Source: Prochlorococcus marinus XMU1410 (GTDB lineage: Bacteria > Cyanobacteriota > Cyanobacteriia > PCC-6307 > Cyanobiaceae). From it: a stretch of 64,000 bases of DNA. Within the stretch, counting starts at the first letter, position 1; each line of letters starts with the position of its first letter. Below are positions 28,440 to 37,887 of the stretch, piece after piece. Under the pieces are notes generated by a model. It saw only the letters and a list, made by a program, of their open reading frames with translations. It searched no databases and was not told the DNA's origin. The stretch lies in contig NZ_JAAORH010000001.1 of NCBI RefSeq assembly GCF_017696085.1, positions 434,001-498,000 on the forward strand, in the 5' to 3' direction. The position numbers and the translations under genes are program-made.

Positions 28440-29768
28440 TTAAAGTGCTCCTGAAGCAGTTGAATCAAGTATTCCCCCTAAGTGTGTTGTGATGTTAAGA
28501 GCACTAATCACAGAGGGTTTATTGGGATCATTAAAAAGGTCAATTATAGTTATGCCGCCATTACCCTGTTTTATCATCCAAATATTTGAATAATTAATCC
28601 CAAGGATATTACAAATTAGAGTTTTATTGACCGCATCATGAGCAACCATGAGGGTTTGATCATTATCCTTTTGAGATAAACAAATTTTGTCAAAAGCTTC
28701 TACCGACCTTTCTGATACATCTTTTATAGATTCACCTTCGGGCATTATTACTTCTTCAGGTTTATCATGCCAATTTTTTAGTAAAGCAGGCCACTTTTCT
28801 CTAATTTCTGCTTCCAATTTACCCTCCCATAATCCGTGACTGATTTCAACGAGTGAATTTATTTTCTCAATTTTTAAATCTTTGTTATTTTGAAGGATTA
28901 TTTGTGCAGTCTCAAAAGGCCTATGCATTGAACTTGAAAATGCCTTATTGAAAGAAATATTTCTCAAATATTCAAAAGTCTTTCTAGCTTGATCTTTTCC
29001 GTTTTCATTTAAAGGGATATCAATTTGGCCTTGAAATCTACCTTCTTTGTTCCAGTTAGTTTCACCATGCCTTATGAGAAATACTCTGGAATCTCCAATT
29101 TTATTTGGAATATTTTTATTAAGATGGGAAGTCTGATTTAAGCATTCAATTTGAGTATTAAAAGAGTGTTCTTTCTTTGAAATATTGAGTATCGAAAAAG
29201 AAGCATTTTCTAATCTTATTTTTCTAAAACCTTGCTTAGGCCTTCCCAATAACAAGAGTATTAAACATCTGAGAATTGCATTATGTCCAACAACTAAAAT
29301 ATTTACATCATCTTTGTCTAGATAAATTTTTAAAATATCTTCTACAAAATTTGTTGCTTGATAAAATAACTCTTGAATTGGTTTATAAGTTTTATTTTCA
29401 TTCCTTTTTAAGATAAGATTTTCTGGATCATTTTTCCATATAGGGTAAATCTCTGGAAATTTCTTTTTTATTTCATCAATTTTTAGACCAGACCATTCAC
29501 TAAGATCTACCTCTAGCAAATTATCGTCGAATACAATATTTTGTTCTTTATTGAAGGTCTTTTTAATTGTTTTTGCAGTCTCTGCCGCTCTTACAAGTGG
29601 GGAGGAATAGATTTTATCGAAGTTAATTTTTGATAATGCTTTTCCTGCTTTTCGGGCTTGTTCGTATCCTTCATCGGTTAATAATGAATCGTCTGTTCTC
29701 CCTTGAATTAATCCTTTTGCATTGAAACTGCTAAGTCCATGCCTAACTAAAACTAATCTTATAGCCAT
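28440..29768 (-). CDS. Two-domain histidine phosphatase (phosphoglycerate mutase superfamily)
   Basis: A 442-residue protein formed by two tandem histidine phosphatase domains. The first begins RLVLVRHGLSSFNAKG near residue 4 and has VVGHNAILRCLI near 160; the second begins VFLIRHGETNWNKEGRF near 228 and has MVAHDAVNKTLI near 375. Both keep the RHG nucleophile and the second catalytic His. Such duplicated enzymes in cyanobacteria have been annotated as phosphoglycerate mutases, but a general phosphatase or an alpha-ribazole-type role is equally possible. Start ATG at 29768. Confidence 0.88.
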   Translation of the reverse strand: MAIRLVLVRHGLSSFNAKGLIQGRTDDSLLTDEGYEQARKAGKALSKINFDKIYSSPLVRAAETAKTIKKTFNKEQNIVFDDNLLEVDLSEWSGLKIDEIKKKFPEIYPIWKNDPENLILKRNENKTYKPIQELFYQATNFVEDILKIYLDKDDVNILVVGHNAILRCLILLLLGRPKQGFRKIRLENASFSILNISKKEHSFNTQIECLNQTSHLNKNIPNKIGDSRVFLIRHGETNWNKEGRFQGQIDIPLNENGKDQARKTFEYLRNISFNKAFSSSMHRPFETAQIILQNNKDLKIEKINSLVEISHGLWEGKLEAEIREKWPALLKNWHDKPEEVIMPEGESIKDVSERSVEAFDKICLSQKDNDQTLMVAHDAVNKTLICNILGINYSNIWMIKQGNGGITIIDLFNDPNKPSVISALNITTHLGGILDSTASGAL

Positions 29769-29884
29769 TATATAAATTTGAAAATTAAGTTAATTTAATC
29801 ATCTCATGGCGTGATTAAAATAGATAGATAAATATAAGGAAATTCAATGATAACTAACTATAGTTTTCAAGAATATAATAAGTT

Positions 29885-31246
29885 ATGATCTTTAAAAATA
29901 CTTCTAAGTCAAAACTCACTTTAGCTTTTATTTCTATAGTCATAACTTTTTTTGTATGGCAACAAGGCTTAAGAGACAGTTTAAATAGACCATCTGTTTC
30001 ATTTGATATAAGTCAAAAAGAGCAAGAAATTGCTGAATTATCTGTCCAATCAATACCTGTAAATCTTAAAAAATTTTTTATCATTAATGATCCTGTTGAT
30101 CAAATAAATAAATCACTCTCTGATGTCTCATTTGAAGAGCTAACAGAAAGAAATAAATTAATTCGAATAATTACTTCAGAATCAAATGATCCATTAATTT
30201 ATAAAAATATATCCAAAGATTTTGAAGATAAAAACTATAAATTTCTGATTGATGAGATAGAAAAAAAATCTAATAATAATTTATATAAAGCAAATTCTGA
30301 TAAATTTGATTTATTTAAAGGTGATAGATTTTTATATCACCTTTTAAGCCGGAAATTTGATTTTGACGATAGTGCATTAATAACAAAATCATTTTCAAGC
30401 AAAATGTTTTTTAAAATATTAGCCATAAGACTAATACCACTTTTAACAATACTTATTGGCTCTATTATGGCTTTAAAAATATTATGGAAAACCATATCTT
30501 TGAAAAAGTTTGGTTGGAAAGAAATTAAATCCTTGAATTTTGAATTAATAGATATGGTTTTATTAATTGCAGGAGGATTTGTTGTTTTAGGAGAAGTGGT
30601 TTCACCTTTATTTTCTATCAGTTTGGTTGAACTTTTTTCTAAAAATATCTCTAATGAATTGTCTCAATCTTTAAAAATTTTCTTTGGATATCTTTTTATG
30701 GCTATTCCGCCATTATGGATAGTTTTTTATCAAATTAAATCCTTGAATGGTGAATTTACTTTTAAAAAGGATTATTTACAGTTCAATTTCTTGCCAATAA
30801 AATATGCAATTATTCAGGGAATTAAAGGTTGGTTAACAATTGTACCTTTTGTTTTATTGATCTCTCTAATTATGAATAGTCTGATCGATAATCAGAATGG
30901 TAGTAACCCCTTGCTGGAAATTGTTCTTAATAATAATAATTACTTATCATTTTTTCTATTATTTGTAACCACAACTCTATTAGCTCCTCTATTTGAAGAG
31001 ATTATATTTCGCGGTATTTTACTACCAACTCTTTCAAGAGATTTTGGAGTAATTTCGGGCATCATAGTTTCAGCTTTTATCTTTGCATTAGCCCATTTAA
31101 GCTTGGGAGAAATGCTGCCATTATTTGTTCTAGGGATTGGATTAGCAATTACAAGAATTGCTTCAGGGAGTTTGTTTTCCTCAGTGATTATGCATTCTTT
31201 ATGGAATGGATTGACTTTCTTAAATTTGTTCTTATTGAGGACATAA
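29885..31246 (+). CDS. CPBP-family intramembrane protease
   Basis: A 453-residue membrane protein. The N-terminus has one hydrophobic helix (LAFISIVITFFVW) followed by about 150 residues of soluble, charged sequence. The C-terminal 270 residues contain several spans and the CPBP/Rce1 catalytic motifs: FEEIIFRGILLP near 375, AFIFALAHLSLGE near 400, and HSLWNGLTF near 440. These hold the Glu-Glu and His residues of the intramembrane glutamic protease family. Substrates are unknown. Start ATG at 29885; divergent from the phosphatase gene. Confidence 0.9.
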   Translation: MIFKNTSKSKLTLAFISIVITFFVWQQGLRDSLNRPSVSFDISQKEQEIAELSVQSIPVNLKKFFIINDPVDQINKSLSDVSFEELTERNKLIRIITSESNDPLIYKNISKDFEDKNYKFLIDEIEKKSNNNLYKANSDKFDLFKGDRFLYHLLSRKFDFDDSALITKSFSSKMFFKILAIRLIPLLTILIGSIMALKILWKTISLKKFGWKEIKSLNFELIDMVLLIAGGFVVLGEVVSPLFSISLVELFSKNISNELSQSLKIFFGYLFMAIPPLWIVFYQIKSLNGEFTFKKDYLQFNFLPIKYAIIQGIKGWLTIVPFVLLISLIMNSLIDNQNGSNPLLEIVLNNNNYLSFFLLFVTTTLLAPLFEEIIFRGILLPTLSRDFGVISGIIVSAFIFALAHLSLGEMLPLFVLGIGLAITRIASGSLFSSVIMHSLWNGLTFLNLFLLRT

Positions 31247-31463
31247 AGAATTTAATTTTTTACTTGCGAATCAAACAAAAAGATGTTTATTTAATTAATA
31301 ACGCTTCTTTTATTTAAATAAAAAATCATAGATGAAACCTTATGGGAATCAACTTAATTAAAAAAAAAAAGTTTCACATGAAAGTAAAAAAAACTCTGAA
31401 AAAATATTTATAATTAATTTCAAATTAATACATCAAATTTTCGACACCATTAATATCTCTCTT

Positions 31464-31760
31464 GTGGTATTAATTTTTACCTTATTTTTCTTGTCTTTTA
31501 ATAGTCAAAGAAAATGGTCAAATACATATAAAAACTTATCTAAAACAAGAGCTATCAATAATAATCTTATTGATTATATTTCCAAAATTGAGGAATTTTA
31601 TATTAATGAACTTGAGTCTATTAATACTTATAGAAAAACTAAACCTAAAGATTTAATCTATCTAGATAAACTTCCAGAAAAAAAAGAAAGTTTATTTAAG
31701 AAAAATTTAAGTACTTTCATTGAAGGTTTTAGTCATAGCAAATATCAAAGGGGATATTGA
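31464..31760 (+). CDS. FtsL-like small bitopic protein upstream of ftsI, start uncertain
   Basis: With the GTG at 31464 this encodes 98 residues starting MVLIFTLFFLSFNSQRKW, which puts the membrane helix at the very N-terminus. The frame is in fact open back to 31362 and the extra residues (KKKVSHESKKNSEKIF then INFKLIHQIFDTI) form a basic cytosolic segment, as expected for an FtsL-type division protein. No canonical start lies in that extension. An ATG at 31332 is in frame but stopped by TAA at 31359; an ATG at 31342 would read in if the run of 11 A (31360-31370) gained one base. The stop overlaps the ftsI ATG. FtsL assignment rests on topology and position, not sequence similarity I can verify. 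Confidence 0.55.
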   Translation: MVLIFTLFFLSFNSQRKWSNTYKNLSKTRAINNNLIDYISKIEEFYINELESINTYRKTKPKDLIYLDKLPEKKESLFKKNLSTFIEGFSHSKYQRGY

Positions 31761-33511
31761 TGAAAAAATATAAAAAAATTGTTCGTCTAGTACCCCTTGA
31801 TCAAAGAAGATTTAAATTCCTCTATATATTTAGCTTACTATTAATATTTTGTTTGTTTGGTAGGTTAGTTAAATTGCAAGTCTTTAACGCCTCTGATTTG
31901 CAAAGGAAAGCTAGATTAATACAGTCTTCTAAAACTAACGCCTTAAAAAAAAGGAGAGCGATTGTTGATAGAAATAATAGACTAATTGCTTACGATAAAC
32001 CGCTTTATAAATTATGGGCCCATCCAAAATATTTTAATTTTCCTGGTGATTCAATTAACCGAGTTCGCAGTATTGAAGAAGTTACAGAAAAATTGTCACC
32101 TATTTTGGATATAAATGGTGAAATACTCTTGAGTAAATTTAATAATAAAATGAGTGGTATCAAGCTTTTGGATAAAATTTCTGAAGAAAAGGCAGAAAAG
32201 ATTAAAAACCTTCAAATAAGCGGACTTGATTTATTTAAATATTCGCAGAGATATTATCCACAAGGGGAGATTTACTCTAATCTGGTCGGTTTTGTGAATG
32301 ATGAGAATATAGCTTCAGCAGGTTTAGAGCTTCATTTAGATAATCAAATTAAAGTTTTTAATAAAAGTAATTTCATAAAAATAGGAGGAGATGGAACACC
32401 TCTACCGGATAATTCAGCCCCAGGTGATTTTATTTCTGATTACAAAAAATTAAGCCTAACTATAGATTCAAAATTACAGAAAGCTTCATTCAATGCATTA
32501 TCAAAGCAAGTAAGCAAATGGAAAGCAAAGAAGGGATTTGCCATAGTTATGGACGTTAATAATGGTCGGATTCTCTCCTTGGTTACTGTCCCGTCATACG
32601 ATCCAAATAAATTTTGGCAGTATGATTCTGAACTTTTTAGGGGTTGGTATTCTCAAGATTTATTTGAGCCTGGTTCAACTTTTAAACCTATTAATCTTGC
32701 CTTAGCTTTAGAAGAAAAAGTAATCCAGAAAGATGGAGTAGTTGAAGATATTGGAAAAATCAATGTTGGAGGATGGACTCTTTCGAATTGGGATAAAAAA
32801 GGTAATGGATACATTGACTATCCAAAAGTTTTGCAGGTTTCAAGTAATGTTGGGATGGTAAAAATAATGCAAAATTTAGACCCTACAATTTATTGGGATT
32901 GGCTAAAAAATTTAGGTATAAATGAAAATTTAGAGACTGACTTAATTGAATCAACTGCTGGCCAACTTAAGAAAAAAGATTTATTTGTAAATCAATCAAT
33001 TGAGCCTGCCGTAACTTCTTTTGGTAAAGGGTTCTCAATCTCGCCACTTAAATTGCTTCAACTTCATGCGGCTCTGGCCAATGGGGGTTTTGAAGTGACT
33101 CCTCATGTAACCTCAACTTTCAAAGAAAGATTTGATAAAAATCCAAAAAAACAATTTTTTTCACAAGAGGTTTCTAAAACTGTTCTTGAATGGATGGAGA
33201 GCGTAGTTGATAAAGGTAGTGGGTCTGGAGTAAAAATCGAGGGTTATAGGATCGCTGGGAAAACGGGCACTTCTCAAAAAGCTTTAAATGGTTCTTATAC
33301 AAGCAAAAAAGTTTGTAGTTTCGTCGCGACCTTACCAGTTAATGATCCAAAATATGCTGTTCTTGTAGTCGTTGATGAGCCGTCTAAATCATATGCATAT
33401 GGTTCAACCGTTGCCGTTCCAGTTGCGAAAGAAATTATCGAGAGTTTGATAGTAATTGAAAAAATACCTCCTAAGATTAAAGATCATGGAATGATTGTTA
33501 AAAAACCCTAA
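31760..33511 (+). CDS. ftsI: Penicillin-binding protein 3 / FtsI, peptidoglycan transpeptidase
   Basis: Class B penicillin-binding protein for septal wall synthesis, anchored by one N-terminal helix (FLYIFSLLLIFCLFGRL). The dimerisation domain follows (KKRRAIVDRNNRLIAYD), and the transpeptidase domain shows the active-site PGSTFKPI (SxxK), VSSNVGMV (SxN) and AGKTGTSQ (KTG). I choose ATG at 31760, which shares its A with the preceding TGA stop; a TTG at 31757 is the alternative. The 583-residue length is usual for FtsI. Cotranscription with the FtsL-like gene is implied by the overlap. Confidence 0.96.
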   Translation: MKKYKKIVRLVPLDQRRFKFLYIFSLLLIFCLFGRLVKLQVFNASDLQRKARLIQSSKTNALKKRRAIVDRNNRLIAYDKPLYKLWAHPKYFNFPGDSINRVRSIEEVTEKLSPILDINGEILLSKFNNKMSGIKLLDKISEEKAEKIKNLQISGLDLFKYSQRYYPQGEIYSNLVGFVNDENIASAGLELHLDNQIKVFNKSNFIKIGGDGTPLPDNSAPGDFISDYKKLSLTIDSKLQKASFNALSKQVSKWKAKKGFAIVMDVNNGRILSLVTVPSYDPNKFWQYDSELFRGWYSQDLFEPGSTFKPINLALALEEKVIQKDGVVEDIGKINVGGWTLSNWDKKGNGYIDYPKVLQVSSNVGMVKIMQNLDPTIYWDWLKNLGINENLETDLIESTAGQLKKKDLFVNQSIEPAVTSFGKGFSISPLKLLQLHAALANGGFEVTPHVTSTFKERFDKNPKKQFFSQEVSKTVLEWMESVVDKGSGSGVKIEGYRIAGKTGTSQKALNGSYTSKKVCSFVATLPVNDPKYAVLVVVDEPSKSYAYGSTVAVPVAKEIIESLIVIEKIPPKIKDHGMIVKKP

Positions 33512-33601
33512 AATTTTCCAATTTTATAAATATTTAATTCACTATCTGATGATTTCATCAGGATTTAAAGCTAGTTTGTGTATATATATGATTATCTAGA
33601 C

Positions 33602-34603
33602 ATGAAATCAATTTTAGAACAATTGTCCTCAATGACCGTTGTTGTTGCTGATACTGGAGATTTAGATTCGATAAAAAAATTTCAACCAAGAGATGCCACC
33701 ACTAATCCATCGCTAATACTTGCTGCTGCCAAGAATCCTGATTATGTGAAATTAATTGATAAAGCTTTAGAAAGTTCAGAAAATGCATTGCCCCAAGGAT
33801 TCTCCGAAATTGAATTAATTAAAGAAACTGTTGACCAGGTTTCAGTATTTTTTGGGAAAGAAATATTGAAAATTATTTCTGGGCGCGTATCTACAGAAGT
33901 TGATGCAAGACTGAGCTTTGATACCGAAGCTACGGTAGAAAAAGCCAGAAAATTGATCAATCTTTACAAAAATTTTGGAATTGAAAAGGAAAGAATTTTG
34001 ATTAAGATTGCTGCAACTTGGGAGGGAATTAAAGCAGCTGAAATTTTGGAAAAAGAGGGCATTAGGTGTAACTTAACTTTACTTTTTAACTTCTGCCAAG
34101 CGGTAACTTGTGCCAATGCAAAGATAACTCTAATTTCTCCGTTCGTTGGTCGTATATTGGATTGGCATAAAGCAAAAACTGGTAAAACTAGTTTTGTTGG
34201 TGCTGAAGACCCTGGTGTTATTTCGGTTACACAAATATACAAGTACTTTAAAGAAAAGGGATTCAAGACAGAAGTAATGGGAGCGAGTTTTAGAAATCTT
34301 GATGAAATAAAAGAATTAGCAGGTTGCGATCTTTTAACAATTGCACCAAAATTTCTTGAGGAACTGAAAAAAGAGAAAGGAGAGTTAGTTAGAAAATTAG
34401 ATCTAAGTATCCAAATTAATCATTCTATTGACTACGAATTTGATGAAAAAGATTTCAGATTAAGCATGTTAGAAGATCAAATGGCAAGTGAAAAGCTTAG
34501 TGAAGGTATCACTGGATTCAGTAAGGCTATAGAAGAATTGGAACAGCTGCTACTTAAGAGATATTCAGAAATTAAAAATCATAAATTGATTTCTGCTAAC
34601 TAA
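33602..34603 (+). CDS. tal: Transaldolase
   Basis: Transfers a dihydroxyacetone unit between sugar phosphates in the pentose phosphate pathway. I place the start at ATG 33602 ([11 protein letters not shown]), giving 333 residues; an upstream in-frame GTG at 33578 would add an uncharacteristic tail. Motifs are [10 protein letters not shown] near residue 35, the Schiff-base lysine in [12 protein letters not shown] near 128-138, and [12 protein letters not shown] near 152. The C-terminal extension after the barrel is typical of this subfamily. In cyanobacteria, use of this enzyme shifts carbon into the oxidative pathway at night. Confidence 0.97.
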   Translation: MKSILEQLSSMTVVVADTGDLDSIKKFQPRDATTNPSLILAAAKNPDYVKLIDKALESSENALPQGFSEIELIKETVDQVSVFFGKEILKIISGRVSTEVDARLSFDTEATVEKARKLINLYKNFGIEKERILIKIAATWEGIKAAEILEKEGIRCNLTLLFNFCQAVTCANAKITLISPFVGRILDWHKAKTGKTSFVGAEDPGVISVTQIYKYFKEKGFKTEVMGASFRNLDEIKELAGCDLLTIAPKFLEELKKEKGELVRKLDLSIQINHSIDYEFDEKDFRLSMLEDQMASEKLSEGITGFSKAIEELEQLLLKRYSEIKNHKLISAN

Positions 34604-34627
34604 ATTTAAGTTTGAATTGAAAAAAAA

Positions 34628-35761
34628 CTAAGTCCCACTTTTTGTTAAAAGTCTTCTGATAACTCTTTTTGCAATATCTTCATAACTCATTTCTCCTGAT
34701 AATATCTGAGCAATACGTTTAGGTGCTGTTTTTCTTTTGACACCTAATTGGTATCCAGTTCTAGGAAATCTATAAAATACCTGGGCTATTCTCCTCCCCC
34801 AAGCCATTGATTTACCCCAAATGTTGTTAATTTTTTTCGTATAAAGATTTAAATCATCTACTTTTCCTGATAGGCACTGATCTATATATTCTGCAGCATA
34901 AAAACTGCTAATTAAAGATGGTCTAATCCCTTCAGCTAAAAATGGATCACATAGAGATGCTGCATCTCCAACCGCTAAAACTTTGTCACCATTAATTGAG
35001 TGGAAGCCATTCCATATTCTCAGTTTCTTACTAATTGTTTTATGAGGAAAATCATCAAAACCGAAGCTTCTGATTACTTGTTTATTTATAGACTGATTTT
35101 CTAGGAGACCGTTATTTATAAAAGTACCTAGACCAATATTTAAGCTTTCTCTTAGAGGGAATGCCCATGCAAAACCATATTTTATAAATCCGAACTCAAA
35201 TCTAACTGCATCTCTAGGTATTTCACCTAACCCTTTCAATCTTAATGAGATTGTGTTTGCAAATTTCGGTTTTCTTGGCCCTAAATTGAAATAACCCGCC
35301 CATTTCGATTGGGACCCATCTGCAATCACAATAAATTCTGTAATATATTTTATTTCGTTATTGCAAGTAATTTCCCATTTATCATTTTTTTTTATGATTT
35401 TTTCGATCAATAACGGTCTCATTATCTGAGCTCCATTACTCAAGGACTCTTCAAGTAATAATTGATCAAGCTTCTCTCTTTTAATAATCCAAAATGGGGA
35501 TTCACCAGTCAGATCAGCAGTTACATTATCTGAAGCCTTCCATCTGAATTCGACGTTCTTAATTTTTGATTCTATGGAATCTTTTATATCTAAAGGAAGG
35601 AATCTTTGCATTGAAGATGCCATCCCTCCTGCACATGGTTTGTAATCTTGGGATTTTTCTTTTTCGATAATTAAAACTGAATATCCTTTCTTTGACAGGT
35701 TAAGAGCGGTGGAAGATCCTGATAAGCCTCCACCAATTATTACGACGTCAAATCCAATCAA
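34628..35761 (-). CDS. Geranylgeranyl reductase-family FAD-dependent oxidoreductase
   Basis: A 377-residue flavoprotein. The Rossmann FAD site is [20 protein letters not shown] at 5-24, followed by [10 protein letters not shown] near 41, [12 protein letters not shown] near 147 and [18 protein letters not shown] near 266. These match the family that includes ChlP and archaeal lipid reductases. Whether this is the chlorophyll geranylgeranyl reductase or a paralogue of it cannot be settled here; the sequence is shorter than typical ChlP. Its ATG overlaps the end of frr by four bases, so it is probably cotranscribed with frr and pyrH. Confidence 0.85.
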   Translation of the reverse strand: MIGFDVVIIGGGLSGSSTALNLSKKGYSVLIIEKEKSQDYKPCAGGMASSMQRFLPLDIKDSIESKIKNVEFRWKASDNVTADLTGESPFWIIKREKLDQLLLEESLSNGAQIMRPLLIEKIIKKNDKWEITCNNEIKYITEFIVIADGSQSKWAGYFNLGPRKPKFANTISLRLKGLGEIPRDAVRFEFGFIKYGFAWAFPLRESLNIGLGTFINNGLLENQSINKQVIRSFGFDDFPHKTISKKLRIWNGFHSINGDKVLAVGDAASLCDPFLAEGIRPSLISSFYAAEYIDQCLSGKVDDLNLYTKKINNIWGKSMAWGRRIAQVFYRFPRTGYQLGVKRKTAPKRIAQILSGEMSYEDIAKRVIRRLLTKSGT

Positions 35762-36306
35762 ACTTTTAAAATTTCCTTTTCTTTTTCAGACAATTTAGTT
35801 TCTATTAAGGCAATATATTTATTAGTAATTTTCTGAATTTCAGATTGATTATCTCTAGATTCGTCAATAGAAATAAGACCATCTTTTTCGTCTTTTTTTT
35901 CTTTATCAACAGCATCTCTTCTGATATTTCTCAAAGCTACTTTTCCTTCCTCCGCATATTTAGAGGCTAATTTACAGAATTCTTTTCTTCTTTCTTCTGT
36001 TAAAGGAGGGACATTTATTCTTATTACTTTGCCATCATTATTTGGAGTAATACCTAAATCACTCATAGAAATAGATTTCTCGATCGCTTGTAAACATGAA
36101 ATATCGAATGGTTGTATTGAAATTGTTTGTGAATCAACAGTGCTTATTGTGGCAAGTGATTTAATTGGTGTTTCTGCTCCGTAATACTCAACACTTACTC
36201 TGTCTAGTAATGAAGCATTGGCTCTGCCTGTCCTAATTGTATTAAAGTTTCTTTGTGTGGCTTCAATACTTTTATTCATATTTTCTTGAATTTCTTTTTC
36301 TTTCAT
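35758..36306 (-). CDS. frr: Ribosome recycling factor
   Basis: Separates ribosomal subunits after termination, with EF-G. The start is placed at the ATG at 36306 ([16 protein letters not shown]), giving 182 residues, the normal size; a TTG five codons upstream is less likely. Family motifs include [21 protein letters not shown] near residue 26 and [15 protein letters not shown] near 105, and the C-terminal helix ends in EKEKEILKV. It sits six-odd bases downstream of pyrH, the usual bacterial neighbour. Confidence 0.96.
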   Translation of the reverse strand: MKEKEIQENMNKSIEATQRNFNTIRTGRANASLLDRVSVEYYGAETPIKSLATISTVDSQTISIQPFDISCLQAIEKSISMSDLGITPNNDGKVIRINVPPLTEERRKEFCKLASKYAEEGKVALRNIRRDAVDKEKKDEKDGLISIDESRDNQSEIQKITNKYIALIETKLSEKEKEILKV

Positions 36307-36327
36307 AATAAAAAATTTCAATAAGCT

Positions 36328-37032
36328 TTAACTAATTAAGGAACCTATAGGTTCCCCAGCAACAGCTTTAGAGATGTTCCCTTTTTTGAATATATCAAAT
36401 ACCATAATAGGGATATTGTTATCTTTGCATAGTGCAATTGCAGTACTATCCATTACTGCGATTTCATCGCTAAGAACTTGTTGATAACTAAGGGAGGAAT
36501 ATTTTTTTGCATCTTTAAATTTATTAGGATCACAATTATATACTCCATCAACTTTGGTCGCCTTCATAACAACTTCAGCATTTATCTCCGCTGCCCTAAG
36601 AGCTGCTGTAGTGTCAGTTGTGAAAAATGGGTTTCCGCATCCACCTCCGAAGACCACAACTCTCCCTTTTTCAAGGTGTCTCATAGCTCTTCTTCTGATA
36701 TAGGGTTCTGCAATTTCCTGCATTTCTATTGCGGTTTGAACTCTGGTTGCAACTCCTACTCTTTCTAAACCATCTTGAAGTGAAATTGCATTCATCACTG
36801 TTGCGAGCATCCCAACATAATCAGCTGTCGCTCTATCCATCCCATCTGCAGACCCTTTAAGACCTCTAAAAATATTCCCTCCACCAACAACTATTGCAAG
36901 TTGCACATTATTTTCGACTACTTTTGAAACATCCTCTGCAATTGACTGAACTATAGCAGGATCAATACCATAAGGTTTTTCACCCATTAGTGCTTCACCA
37001 CTAAGTTTTAAGAGAACTCTTTTGTAAGTCAT
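36328..37032 (-). CDS. pyrH: Uridylate kinase
   Basis: Converts UMP to UDP. The 234-residue protein shows [18 protein letters not shown] at the N-terminus, [10 protein letters not shown] near 48, the [16 protein letters not shown] segment near 68 and [15 protein letters not shown] near 135 for UMP binding and GTP control. It forms the common pyrH-frr pair with the gene downstream. Start ATG at 37032. Confidence 0.97.
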   Translation of the reverse strand: MTYKRVLLKLSGEALMGEKPYGIDPAIVQSIAEDVSKVVENNVQLAIVVGGGNIFRGLKGSADGMDRATADYVGMLATVMNAISLQDGLERVGVATRVQTAIEMQEIAEPYIRRRAMRHLEKGRVVVFGGGCGNPFFTTDTTAALRAAEINAEVVMKATKVDGVYNCDPNKFKDAKKYSSLSYQQVLSDEIAVMDSTAIALCKDNNIPIMVFDIFKKGNISKAVAGEPIGSLIS

Positions 37033-37160
37033 TCAATAATTGTACTTTTAAGACCTTAGCAAGTAAATACACCAAATTTATTTTTTGTTCAGATATTGCT
37101 TGCGTCTTTAAACATTTCTGAACCTGCCTAAAGAAAATTTTAAATAAAAATAAACTTAAA

Positions 37161-37853
37161 CTAAAATTCAACACACTTTTGTGCTTTTATTCCTTGTTCT
37201 TTAAATGGATGTTTTATTAGTTTCATTTCTGTAACTAAATCAGCATAATTGATAATTGAATCAGATGCCCCCCTTCCAGTTAAAACAATATGATTTTTTC
37301 TATTATTTAAGCTTTTTAAAAAAGTGATTATTTCTTCTGGTGCAAGATAGCCAAGTTTTGTCGCAATATTAATTTCATCAAGAATGATAAGTTTATAAGA
37401 TTCGTTTTGGATGTATTTTTTCGCTAATTGCCACGCCTCTTGAACTAATTTTTCATCTCTTATTCTGTCTTGTGTTTCCCATGTAAATCCCTCTCCTAAT
37501 GAATGCCATGATAGGTTTGAAGAAAAGTATTTAAGTGCTTTTTCTTCTCCAGTGGTCCAGCCTCCTTTGATAAATTGAATTATTGCTACTTTATAGCCAT
37601 GCCCTATTGTCCTTAAAGCCATACCTAAAGATGCAGTTGTCTTACCCTTGCCATTTCCTGTGAAAACAATCAATAATCCTTTTTTTGTGTTTCTATTCTG
37701 TAGTCTTTCGGCTTGAATATCTTTTCTTCGCTGCATTCTTTTTTTATATGAGCTTTCATCGCTATCCGGTGATAATTTACCTCCCATTCCAAGTTTATTT
37801 GCTTGATTATCGAGGTTAAATATTTTCTCTGAAGATGAAGGTTTTTCTTTCAT
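37161..37853 (-). CDS. cobO: Cob(I)alamin adenosyltransferase (BtuR/CobO type)
   Basis: Adds the adenosyl group to cobalt(I) corrinoids in the cytosol. The P-loop VFTGNGKGKTTASLGMALR lies near residue 62 and is the family hallmark; GWTTGEEKAL and LIILDEINIA follow, and VLTGRGASDSII is near 196. The protein has an N-terminal basic extension of about 55 residues (KKRMQRRKDIQAERLQ), typical of this type. It lies 34 bases downstream of the recombinase gene on the same strand and is upstream of pyrH after a 128-base gap. Confidence 0.95.
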   Translation of the reverse strand: MKEKPSSSEKIFNLDNQANKLGMGGKLSPDSDESSYKKRMQRRKDIQAERLQNRNTKKGLLIVFTGNGKGKTTASLGMALRTIGHGYKVAIIQFIKGGWTTGEEKALKYFSSNLSWHSLGEGFTWETQDRIRDEKLVQEAWQLAKKYIQNESYKLIILDEINIATKLGYLAPEEIITFLKSLNNRKNHIVLTGRGASDSIINYADLVTEMKLIKHPFKEQGIKAQKCVEF

Positions 37854-37887
37854 ATGACCCTTATTTTTATTGAATTATTATAAATCT

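Noticed and set aside
33578-33601. GTG at 33578 as the start of tal
   Set aside because: It adds MYIYDYLD, absent from the expected transaldolase N-terminus; ATG at 33602 gives the normal MKSILEQL start.
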